Assembly (NCBI GenBank): GCA_007116195.1
Contig: SKIX01000173.1
Location: forward strand, 1 to 6,951
Direction: 5' to 3'
Length of the DNA: 6,951 bases
DNA from: Marinospirillum sp.
GTDB lineage: Bacteria; Pseudomonadota; Gammaproteobacteria; Pseudomonadales; Halomonadaceae
Each line of letters starts with the position of its first letter. The stretch's first letter is position 1. The notes beneath the pieces are model-generated. The model worked only from the letters and a program-made list of their open reading frames with translations, was not told where the DNA came from and ran no database searches. The translations under genes were made by a program, and so were the position numbers. Of the stretch, positions 1 through 6,317 are shown piece after piece.

Positions 1-1817
1 ACCAGGTGGCCCTGCGCCTGGCACCGAGTATGCAGTTGTCACGTGCACTGGCTTCCAACACCTATCTGGTGGACTGGATCGATCGCGGCATGCCGGAAGA
101 TGAATATGACCGGGTGGAGCGCCAGATGGCCCAGGTGGACCGCCAGCTCAATGCCAACACCGTGTTCGTGGTCGGCAACACCGGCGAGGAAGTGCGCTAC
201 ATGCACTATGCCGATGGCCGCCTTCAGTCGCGGGTGATTCAGGAAGACCTGGCTTCAGACAGCTGGTACTACAACTATGTCGGTTCCGGGGCGCGCTATG
301 AACTCAACCTGGACGTCAATGACCTCAGTGGCGAAGAATTTCTGATGTTCTTCAACTTCAGCAGCCCCCAGGAAGTCGAATCCGGCTGGCCGGTCAGTGT
401 CGCCGGGGTGGCGCTGGACATGCAGCAGATGGGGCGCATGATCAGTGATTACCGTCTCGGTGAAACCGGGCGTGCCTCACTGGTGACGGCAGAAGGTGAA
501 ATGGAAGTCGGCATTGAAGGTTCGCTGGTGCATCAACTGGCGCAGAGCCGCAATCTGAGTCCCTTGCTGGACAAGAGTGGCATTCAGGTGCTGCAGCAGG
601 AAAACGACCGGGGCACCAGTTATTTCGTGGCCTCCATCTGGATTGACGATCTGCAGCGTTTTCTGCTGGTGGAAGTGCCGCGCAGTGAATTCATGGGCAG
701 CATTCATCAGCAGTTGCTGGTGTCGCTGCTGATCGGTGCGCTGCTGATTCTGCTCAGCCTGCTGCTGTTGTACCCGCTGTCCGGTTCCCTGATCCGTCCG
801 ATCCGGGATTTTCAGGAGCAACTGGAAGCCATCACTCATTCGCTGGATCTGAGGCAGCGCATCCGTGAACCGGCGGATGCTGAACTGGGCAAACTGGCAC
901 AGCAGACCAACGGCCTGCTGCAGCGGCTGGATGAAGTCATTGGGGCCGTGGCCGGCAGTTCCGACAAGCTGTCGGATTCGGCCCAGCGCCTCGCCTACAC
1001 CGCGGGGCTGGTCAGCCGCAATTCCAGCTTCCAGGATGAGGTCAGCCAGTCAATGGCCGCTGCAGTGGAGGAAATGTCCTCCTCGGTGGCCGAAATCACC
1101 TCAACCATGGAAGAGCTGTCGGCCTCGTCAACCCAGATTGCCGATCACTCCCAGTCGGTGGTTGATGTCGCCAACCTGACTCTGGAAAACAGCCGCAAGG
1201 GCGTGGATGCCATGCAGCAGCTGCAGGGTCGGATGCACGACATTCATCAGGATAACCAGCAGAACCTGAATGAAATCATGGAGCTGGGTTCCAAATCCAA
1301 ACAGATCAGCCGGGTGATGGACCTGATCAATGACCTCGCCGACCAGACCAAGCTGATTGCTTTCAATGCCGCGCTGGAAGCCTCCAGTGCCGGGGAGTCC
1401 GGCAAGCGCTTCTCGGTGGTGGCCGGTGAAATCCGCCGTCTGGCCGACAGCGTGACCGATTCCACCCGCGAAATCGAAGAGCGGATTCAGGAAATTCAGG
1501 ATTCCATCAGCCGCCTGGTGATCAATTCTGAAAAAGGCTCGGCCTCGATTCAGTCGGGTCTGGAAGTCAGTTCCACCACCGCTGAAGACCTGAATGCCCT
1601 GCTTCAGGCCGCCAGCCAGACCAGCAGTGCCGCCGAGCAGATTTCCCTGTCCACCCGTCAGCAGAAAACCGCCAGCAGTCAGGTGGTGGTGGCTCTGCGG
1701 GATATTGCCTCGGCCAGTTCGCATAATGCGCAGTCGGTGCGCAGTATCACCGACATCAGCGAAGAGATGATCAGCATGTCGGATCATCTGAATCAACTGG
1801 TTAAGGCGTTTAAGTAA
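1..1817 (+). CDS. Methyl-accepting chemotaxis protein, 5'-truncated (Cache-type sensor, TM2, HAMP, signalling domain)
   Basis: Transmembrane chemoreceptor that would sense a periplasmic ligand and control a CheA kinase. The frame is open to the left edge (first full codon at base 3), so the true start and TM1 lie upstream; the GTG at base 6 is only the first in-window start-like codon. Numbering from that GTG: residues 1-235 are the distal part of a Cache-like extracytoplasmic sensor (D85-S-W-Y-Y-N near a G-S-G, then an AGVALD stretch at 133-138); about 236-258 is a very hydrophobic Leu-rich TM2; about 259-312 is HAMP with RPI (264-266) and the E293-L-G295 motif; the rest is the MCP coiled-coil hairpin, with its tip around E458. 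Candidate methylation pairs are E355/E356, E544/Q545 and Q552/Q553. The C-terminus (LVKAFK) has no CheR-tethering pentapeptide. TAA at 1815-1817 abuts the next start. G+C and G/C-ending codons are clearly higher than in the downstream genes. MCP identity is certain; the ligand is unknown. Confidence 0.96.
   Translation, partial: QVALRLAPSMQLSRALASNTYLVDWIDRGMPEDEYDRVERQMAQVDRQLNANTVFVVGNTGEEVRYMHYADGRLQSRVIQEDLASDSWYYNYVGSGARYELNLDVNDLSGEEFLMFFNFSSPQEVESGWPVSVAGVALDMQQMGRMISDYRLGETGRASLVTAEGEMEVGIEGSLVHQLAQSRNLSPLLDKSGIQVLQQENDRGTSYFVASIWIDDLQRFLLVEVPRSEFMGSIHQQLLVSLLIGALLILLSLLLLYPLSGSLIRPIRDFQEQLEAITHSLDLRQRIREPADAELGKLAQQTNGLLQRLDEVIGAVAGSSDKLSDSAQRLAYTAGLVSRNSSFQDEVSQSMAAAVEEMSSSVAEITSTMEELSASSTQIADHSQSVVDVANLTLENSRKGVDAMQQLQGRMHDIHQDNQQNLNEIMELGSKSKQISRVMDLINDLADQTKLIAFNAALEASSAGESGKRFSVVAGEIRRLADSVTDSTREIEERIQEIQDSISRLVINSEKGSASIQSGLEVSSTTAEDLNALLQAASQTSSAAEQISLSTRQQKTASSQVVVALRDIASASSHNAQSVRSITDISEEMISMSDHLNQLVKAFK
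1053..1742 (+). repeat. Receptor signalling-core direct repeat, copy 1
   Basis: Codons 350-579 of receptor 1 align without gaps to bases 2991-3680 of receptor 2 (offset 1938). By hand count about 120 of 690 bases differ (about 82-83% identity), yet only 7 of 230 residues differ. The longest exact match I found is 30 bases at 1485-1514. Confidence 0.9.
1803..1806 (+). promoter_or_regulatory. Weak ribosome binding site of the second receptor
   Basis: AAGG sits 11 bases before ATG 1818, which is a long spacing. As the start codon directly follows the TAA of gene 1, initiation may depend mainly on ribosomes finishing gene 1. Confidence 0.4.
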
Positions 1818-3773
1818 ATGAATAAAGGAAATTGGTTTCATTACTGGCAAGGTTTGTCATTACAGAAAAAATTTCTGATTTCTGTCGCCACGCTGACTTT
1901 AACAGCCTTAATGACTCTCACCTTGCTGGCCGGCCAGCTACTGAAGCGGGAAGTGAACCAGGCCGTAGCTAGCGAAATGCAGAGCACCTTGCAAACCGCG
2001 CAGTTGCGCACCTCTGAGTGGCTGCAAGGCAAGCAACACCAGCTGCAGGCCTTGGCACGTCATCTGCCTGCAGAGCCGTCCAGCCAGGAGGTTTGGGAAA
2101 CTTTTTTAACCTTGGCAAGAGAGGCCCAAGGCTTTGATCTGGTTCATTTAGGTACCGCGGATGGTCAGGTTATTCAATCCCAGCCGCCGATTGAGCTGCC
2201 TGCAGGTGCTGACCCCAGAACACGCCCTTGGTTTATTCAAGCCCAGGATCAAGGCGAACTTATATTAACGCCGGTTTATGTCGATCTGCTAACAGGCCAG
2301 CTGAATATGACCCTGGCGATTCCTTTGCAGCAGAATCCCAAGCATGTTTTGGGTGGCGACCTGCATGTTTCTGCTCTGGTCGATGAGCTTTTACAGCTCG
2401 AACTTAGGTGGAATAGCCAGTTACTGATGTTAGATGCGAAAGGGCGGGTTTTAGCTCACTCTAATCCTGAGCTATTGCAGCAGGAACTCAGCCAGCTATT
2501 GCCTGACTTCCACCCAGAGCAGAGAGGAATTCAGTCGGTGATGTTTGAGGGCGAACCCTGGCTAGCTTCTGCAGTGAGTTTAGCTGATACAGGCTGGCAG
2601 TTTTTGCTGTTAGTGGATGAGGCTGAAGTTCAAGCGGCCTCGTTTGAGCTACTGCAGTTACTCGGTGGCCTGGCTTTAGTCGTTACTCTGGTTAGTGGTC
2701 TACTGGTTTACTGGCTTGCTTTAACCTTAACTCGCCCCTTGCAGCATTTTCAGGAACAGCTGGCAGCTATTACACAGACGCTGAATTTAGGGCAGCGCTT
2801 GGATATTCCTCAGCAAGCCGAATGGTTCCAGGTTGCGAGTGCAACCAATTGCTTGCTTGAACGGTTAGACCAGGTGGTTCAGGGCGTTATCACTCAATCG
2901 GCTGAGTTGAGTCAATCGGCTCACCGCTTGGCACTTACTGCAGGCCTGGTTAGTCGTAACTCGAACCACCAGGATGTTATCAGTCAGTCGATGGCCGCTG
3001 CAGTTGAAGAGATGTCCTCTTCGGTGGCTGAAATTACTTCGACTATGGAGGAGTTGTCTACTTCTTCCACCCAGATAGCCGATCATTCCCAGTCTGTGGT
3101 CGATGTGGCTAATCTCACCTTGGATAACAGCCGCAAGGGTGTCGATGCTATGCAGCAGCTGCAAGGCCGGATGCATACTATTCATCAGGACAACCAGCAA
3201 AATCTGAATGAAATCATGGAGCTGGGATCCAAGTCCAAACAAATCAGCCGGGTGATGGATCTGATTAATGACTTGGCTGATCAAACCAAGCTGATCGCCT
3301 TCAATGCTGCGCTGGAGGCTTCCAGTGCCGGGGAGTCAGGCAAGCGTTTTTCAGTAGTAGCCAGTGAAATTCGCCGTTTAGCTGATAGTGTTACTGACTC
3401 TACTCGTGAAATAGAAGAGCGTATTCAGGAAATTCAGGATTCCATCAGCCGCTTGGTTATCAACTCGGAGAAGGGTTCCGCTTCGATTCAGTCGGGTTTG
3501 GAAGTCAGTTCGAACACGGCAGAAGATTTGAATGCCTTGCTGAAGGCAGCCAGCCGAACCAGTAGTGCTGCTGAGCAAATTTCTTTATCGACTCGACAGC
3601 AAAAAACCGCCAGTAGTCAGGTGGTGGTGGCTTTGCGTGACATCGCTTCAGCGAGTTCACACAATGCTCAGTCAGTGCGGCAGATTACGGAAATGAGTGA
3701 GGCTCTGTTAAGGATGTCAGAAGACTTATCCAGCCTTGTAAGTGAATTCAATCAGGAAGAAAAGCATGACTAA
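1818..3773 (+). CDS. Methyl-accepting chemotaxis protein, complete (dCache-like sensor, HAMP, signalling domain)
   Basis: Complete 651-residue receptor. TM1 is about residues 19-41, after a short cytoplasmic N-terminus ending in KK. The periplasmic domain (about 42-277) looks like dCache_1: DPRTRPWF (132-139), TPVYVDLLTG (151-160), then GGD (179-181). TM2 is about 278-303. HAMP (about 304-355) has RP at 306-307 but its usual E-x-G reads E335-W-F337. The signalling hairpin is about 360-645 with its tip at E500. Candidate methylation pairs are E397/E398, E586/Q587 and Q594/Q595. The tail (FNQEEKHD) is not a CheR-binding pentapeptide. R136, W138, F139, Y154 and D181 partly fit the known dCache amino-acid-binding pattern, but the Tyr expected about five residues before R136 is Ala131, so an amino-acid ligand is only a hypothesis. 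The ATG directly follows the previous TAA; a weak AAGG lies at 1803-1806. Its last 8 bases overlap cheB. A/T-ending codons are frequent, unlike in the upstream receptor. Confidence 0.97.
   Translation: MNKGNWFHYWQGLSLQKKFLISVATLTLTALMTLTLLAGQLLKREVNQAVASEMQSTLQTAQLRTSEWLQGKQHQLQALARHLPAEPSSQEVWETFLTLAREAQGFDLVHLGTADGQVIQSQPPIELPAGADPRTRPWFIQAQDQGELILTPVYVDLLTGQLNMTLAIPLQQNPKHVLGGDLHVSALVDELLQLELRWNSQLLMLDAKGRVLAHSNPELLQQELSQLLPDFHPEQRGIQSVMFEGEPWLASAVSLADTGWQFLLLVDEAEVQAASFELLQLLGGLALVVTLVSGLLVYWLALTLTRPLQHFQEQLAAITQTLNLGQRLDIPQQAEWFQVASATNCLLERLDQVVQGVITQSAELSQSAHRLALTAGLVSRNSNHQDVISQSMAAAVEEMSSSVAEITSTMEELSTSSTQIADHSQSVVDVANLTLDNSRKGVDAMQQLQGRMHTIHQDNQQNLNEIMELGSKSKQISRVMDLINDLADQTKLIAFNAALEASSAGESGKRFSVVASEIRRLADSVTDSTREIEERIQEIQDSISRLVINSEKGSASIQSGLEVSSNTAEDLNALLKAASRTSSAAEQISLSTRQQKTASSQVVVALRDIASASSHNAQSVRQITEMSEALLRMSEDLSSLVSEFNQEEKHD
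2991..3680 (+). repeat. Receptor signalling-core direct repeat, copy 2
   Basis: Codons 392-621 of receptor 2, the counterpart of 1053-1742. The differences are mostly third-position changes from G/C in copy 1 to A/T here. Its part of the 30-base exact match is 3423-3452. Similarity falls to about 57% protein identity over the 86 residues upstream (HAMP and first helix) and drops again in the last 20-odd residues. Confidence 0.9.
3754..3760 (+). promoter_or_regulatory. Ribosome binding site of cheB
   Basis: AGGAAGA ends 5 bases before ATG 3766 and lies inside the last codons of the upstream receptor. It decides the cheB start in favour of ATG 3766 over the in-frame GTG at 3742. Confidence 0.75.
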
Positions 3774-4851
3774 GCTAAGCTCTCCGCGAGTGTTGATTGC
3801 TGATGATAGTGCTATGGCGCGTACCCTATTGCGAATGTTTTTAGAGAATGCCGGTATAGAGGTCATTGCTGAAGCCAGTAACGGTCAGCAAGCAGTCGAG
3901 CTGGTGCGGGAGCTGCGCCCCGATTTGGTCACTATGGACTTACAGATGCCGGTGATGGGGGGCATGCAAGCTATAGAAACCATCATGCATGAAAAGGCAG
4001 TTCCTATTTTAGTGGTGAGTAGCGAGTCTGATGCTGAAAAAGCCTGTCAGGCACTGGAGTTGGGGGCCTTGGAGGTTATTTCCAAACCAGACTATACACC
4101 TGAAGAAGCGAATGAGTTTGTACGTAAGGTCAGGCTTTTAGCTGGAGTGCCTGTTATTACTCGACTAAGACGTAAGCAAGCAGCTGTTGCTCCCTTGCCA
4201 ATCGAATTTCACTGGCCAGCTTCCGGTCAGTACCGCGTACGTGATTATCATCGCGCCTTTGCCATTGCCTCTTCAACGGGCGGTCCCCAGGCTTTAGCGC
4301 AGCTATTACCGCGTTTAGATGCTAATTTTCCAGCACCTATTCTGCTGGCACAGCATATGTGTGATGGTTTTGTGGAAGGTATGGCGCTTTGGCTTAATAG
4401 TTTAACTGCGGTTACCGTAAAAGTTGCTGAAGAAGGCGAACTGCTCAAGCCAGCCTGTGTCTATGTTTCACCCTCAGAAACCCATTTAACCGTCACCTCA
4501 AGTCATCGGGTTGCTTTGCAGGATCGGGTTGCAGGTGAGATTTATCGGCCGAGTTGTGATCATTTGTTGGCTTCGGTTGCCGAGGTTTATGGCGCTGATG
4601 CCGTAGGTATTATCATGACCGGCATGGGGCGTGATGGTGCTGCAGGCCTGTTGAAAATCAAGCAGGCTGGGGGGGTTACTCTGGCACAAGATGAAGCCAG
4701 TTCAGTCATCTATGGTATGAATCAGGAAGCCGTTAAGCTAGGTGCTGTACACCATGAAGTTGCTTTAGAACACCTGGCTGAAGAAATGCAGCGTGCCTTA
4801 GAGTCAAGCCCTCAAACTTATTTGGCTCAGCTCACTCGGAGTAGTGCATGA
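3766..4851 (+). CDS. cheB: Chemotaxis response regulator protein-glutamate methylesterase/deamidase CheB
   Basis: Removes methyl groups from receptor glutamates and deamidates receptor glutamines; its activity is gated by phosphorylation from CheA. The 361-residue product has an N-terminal receiver domain (about 7-125): acidic pocket D13/D14, phosphoacceptor D58 in VTMDLQMPVMGG, S85/S86 at the switch Ser/Thr site and K107 in SKP. A linker (about 126-160) leads to the methylesterase domain (about 163-345). Its catalytic triad is S170 (ASSTGG), H197 (AQHM) and D290 (TGMGRDGAAG). The usual Pro-Pro after the catalytic His (QHMPPGF in many CheBs) is Cys-Asp here (QHMCDGF). I chose ATG 3766 over the GTG at 3742 because AGGAAGA (3754-3760) sits 5 bases before it, and because the GTG start would add eight non-conserved residues inside the end of the receptor gene. 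The Gln and EQ/QQ sites in both upstream receptors are plausible substrates. Length and all key residues indicate a functional enzyme. Confidence 0.97.
   Translation: MTKLSSPRVLIADDSAMARTLLRMFLENAGIEVIAEASNGQQAVELVRELRPDLVTMDLQMPVMGGMQAIETIMHEKAVPILVVSSESDAEKACQALELGALEVISKPDYTPEEANEFVRKVRLLAGVPVITRLRRKQAAVAPLPIEFHWPASGQYRVRDYHRAFAIASSTGGPQALAQLLPRLDANFPAPILLAQHMCDGFVEGMALWLNSLTAVTVKVAEEGELLKPACVYVSPSETHLTVTSSHRVALQDRVAGEIYRPSCDHLLASVAEVYGADAVGIIMTGMGRDGAAGLLKIKQAGGVTLAQDEASSVIYGMNQEAVKLGAVHHEVALEHLAEEMQRALESSPQTYLAQLTRSSA
4838..4841 (+). promoter_or_regulatory. Ribosome binding site of cheR
   Basis: GGAG lies 6 bases before ATG 4848, inside the cheB coding end. Together with the ATGA stop/start overlap it points to translational coupling of CheB and CheR, the two opposing receptor-modifying enzymes. 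Confidence 0.7.
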
Positions 4852-6314
4852 GTGAAGACCTAGCCCCTTTTAAGCAGCTGATTAAAGCTCACTGTGGGTT
4901 ACAGTTGGAGGGTCTGGCTGAAGAGCGCTTACGCAAAGCACTGCAGGCAGCAACTCTGGCAACAGGTGTAGGCCAGTTGCCTGCTTTACTAGCAAGGCTT
5001 AAAAAAGAGCCAGAGCTGGTTAAAGATTTAGTCAGTCATTTAACGGTTAATGAAACCTACTTTTTTCGTGAAAAAAGCCAACTCGATCTCCTGGTTGCGG
5101 CACTTCTGCCTCGTTTACAGCAGCTAAAAAGCCCTGGGCAGCCCATTAAACTCTTAAGTGCAGGCTGCTCTTCCGGTGAAGAGCCTTACAGCCTGGTGAT
5201 GGCTTTAGAGGAAAGCTTTGGACAGGCTGCGCAGCAGCAGTTTCAAGTGGAGGCGGGTGACTTAGACTATCAAATTCTAAATAAGGCTCGTAAAGGCGTT
5301 TACTCTCCCTTCTCTTTTCGAGGCTTATCGGCAGACCTCAGGAGTAAATACTTTCAACCTCAAGGCTCTCATTTCCAGCTAATCGAATCTATTCGAAAGC
5401 AGGTCGTTTTTCATGAGCTTAATCTCTTGGCCCCGCGTTTTTCATCCAACCTGGGTTGTTTTGATGTTGTGTTTTTCCGCAATGTTTCTATTTATTTTGA
5501 TGTGGAAACACGCCTGGAAATTTTGCGCAACCTCTATGAACTGATGAGTGAAGAGGCTTTTTTAGTGGTGGGCAGCTCGGAAACGCTAGCGAATGACCTG
5601 GGTATCTTTAAGCTGGTTGAAGAGCAGGGAAACTACTATTTTGTTAAAGGTACAAGGCTTCTGCCTGGCGCACCCGAGCAACAGAAACTTAAGCCTCAGC
5701 AGTCAAAAAGTCGCTCGGTTAATCCTATACCTCAGCCAATAAAAAAGCCTCTAGTCGCTACTCAAGCTCAAGCACAGGAAGCCTTACCTTCAGCAGCCAT
5801 GATCTATCAATTGCTGCTGAATGATGATACACAGCTTGCCAATCGCCAGCTCGATCGCTTGTTGAAAGCGGGGCAGGAGCTGAGTGCCGCTCGTGTTATG
5901 AAAGCCTGGTTACTGAGTAATCGTGGTGAGTTTGAGCAGGCTCTAGAGAGTTTAAAGGCGCAGCTGGAAGAAACGCCCTGGTTCTTGGATGCTGTATTTT
6001 TAAAAGCATTAATCTATAAGTGGCAAGGTAAGGAGCAGGAAGCAATCGCCAGTTTTCGTAAAGCGATTTATATTCAACCCGACTGTTGGCCAGCACACTT
6101 TTACCTTGCTGAAATCCAGCGCCTAACCCAGCAGTTAGACTCGGCGATCTCAGCCTATCAAACCGCACGTCGGCTGCTAAGTCAGCAGCAGCCAGCAACG
6201 GGTTTACAGTGGTTGCCGTTGCAGCTTTCACAAGCAGACTTGCTGTTTCTGATCGAACATCAGTTACTGCGTTTAGGCCGCCAGCAAGCTGCCAGTGCTG
6301 AGGGTGGGAGCTAG
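4848..6314 (+). CDS. cheR: CheR-type chemoreceptor glutamate methyltransferase with C-terminal TPR domain
   Basis: Transfers methyl groups from S-adenosylmethionine to receptor glutamates, countering CheB. The 488-residue product is much longer than classic CheR (about 280 residues). The N-terminal helical domain is about 1-65. TVNETYFFRE (66-75) is the conserved CheR segment entering the catalytic domain. The SAM-binding loop is LLSAGCSSGEEPYS (102-115), the acidic SAM contact region is AGDLD (136-140), and FDVVFFRNVSIYF (205-217) matches the CheR [FC]RN-V-x-IYF motif, with Phe where many have Cys. LVVGSSETL (239-247) closes the domain. A Gln/Pro/Lys-rich linker (about 274-312) leads to about three TPR-like helical repeats (roughly 345-445). 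TPR-bearing CheR proteins are known from accessory systems such as WspC and FrzF. Neither receptor here ends in a CheR-tethering pentapeptide, so the TPRs may provide targeting instead (inference). The start ATG overlaps the cheB TGA as ATGA, with GGAG at 4838-4841. Confidence 0.95.
   Translation: MSEDLAPFKQLIKAHCGLQLEGLAEERLRKALQAATLATGVGQLPALLARLKKEPELVKDLVSHLTVNETYFFREKSQLDLLVAALLPRLQQLKSPGQPIKLLSAGCSSGEEPYSLVMALEESFGQAAQQQFQVEAGDLDYQILNKARKGVYSPFSFRGLSADLRSKYFQPQGSHFQLIESIRKQVVFHELNLLAPRFSSNLGCFDVVFFRNVSIYFDVETRLEILRNLYELMSEEAFLVVGSSETLANDLGIFKLVEEQGNYYFVKGTRLLPGAPEQQKLKPQQSKSRSVNPIPQPIKKPLVATQAQAQEALPSAAMIYQLLLNDDTQLANRQLDRLLKAGQELSAARVMKAWLLSNRGEFEQALESLKAQLEETPWFLDAVFLKALIYKWQGKEQEAIASFRKAIYIQPDCWPAHFYLAEIQRLTQQLDSAISAYQTARRLLSQQQPATGLQWLPLQLSQADLLFLIEHQLLRLGRQQAASAEGGS
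6300..6310 (+). promoter_or_regulatory. Ribosome binding site of cheA (purine-rich, two overlapping cores)
   Basis: GAGGGTGGGAG contains two Shine-Dalgarno-like cores; the nearer, GGGAG (6306-6310), is 7 bases before ATG 6318. It overlaps the last codons of cheR and looks stronger than the other sites in the operon. Confidence 0.7.
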
Positions 6315-6317
6315 TCT

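Noticed and set aside
6..8. GTG as the true start of the first receptor
   Set aside because: The frame is open through the left edge, and the protein would lack TM1, which the family and the neighbouring receptor possess. The gene is cut by the window.
1128..1850. 240-codon antisense open frame, with similar ones at 2865-3284 and 3378-3578
   Set aside because: They mirror the receptor core on the opposite strand, appear in both copies because the core is repeated, and show no plausible protein features or start signals.
1053..3680. Recent tandem duplication or insertion-sequence-driven copy of the receptor core
   Set aside because: Silent sites differ in about half of the codons, no inverted or target-site repeats flank the copies, and similarity fades gradually rather than ending at a breakpoint.
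3742..3765. GTG 3742 as the cheB start
   Set aside because: It adds eight residues without family support and has no good Shine-Dalgarno site; ATG 3766 has AGGAAGA at proper spacing.
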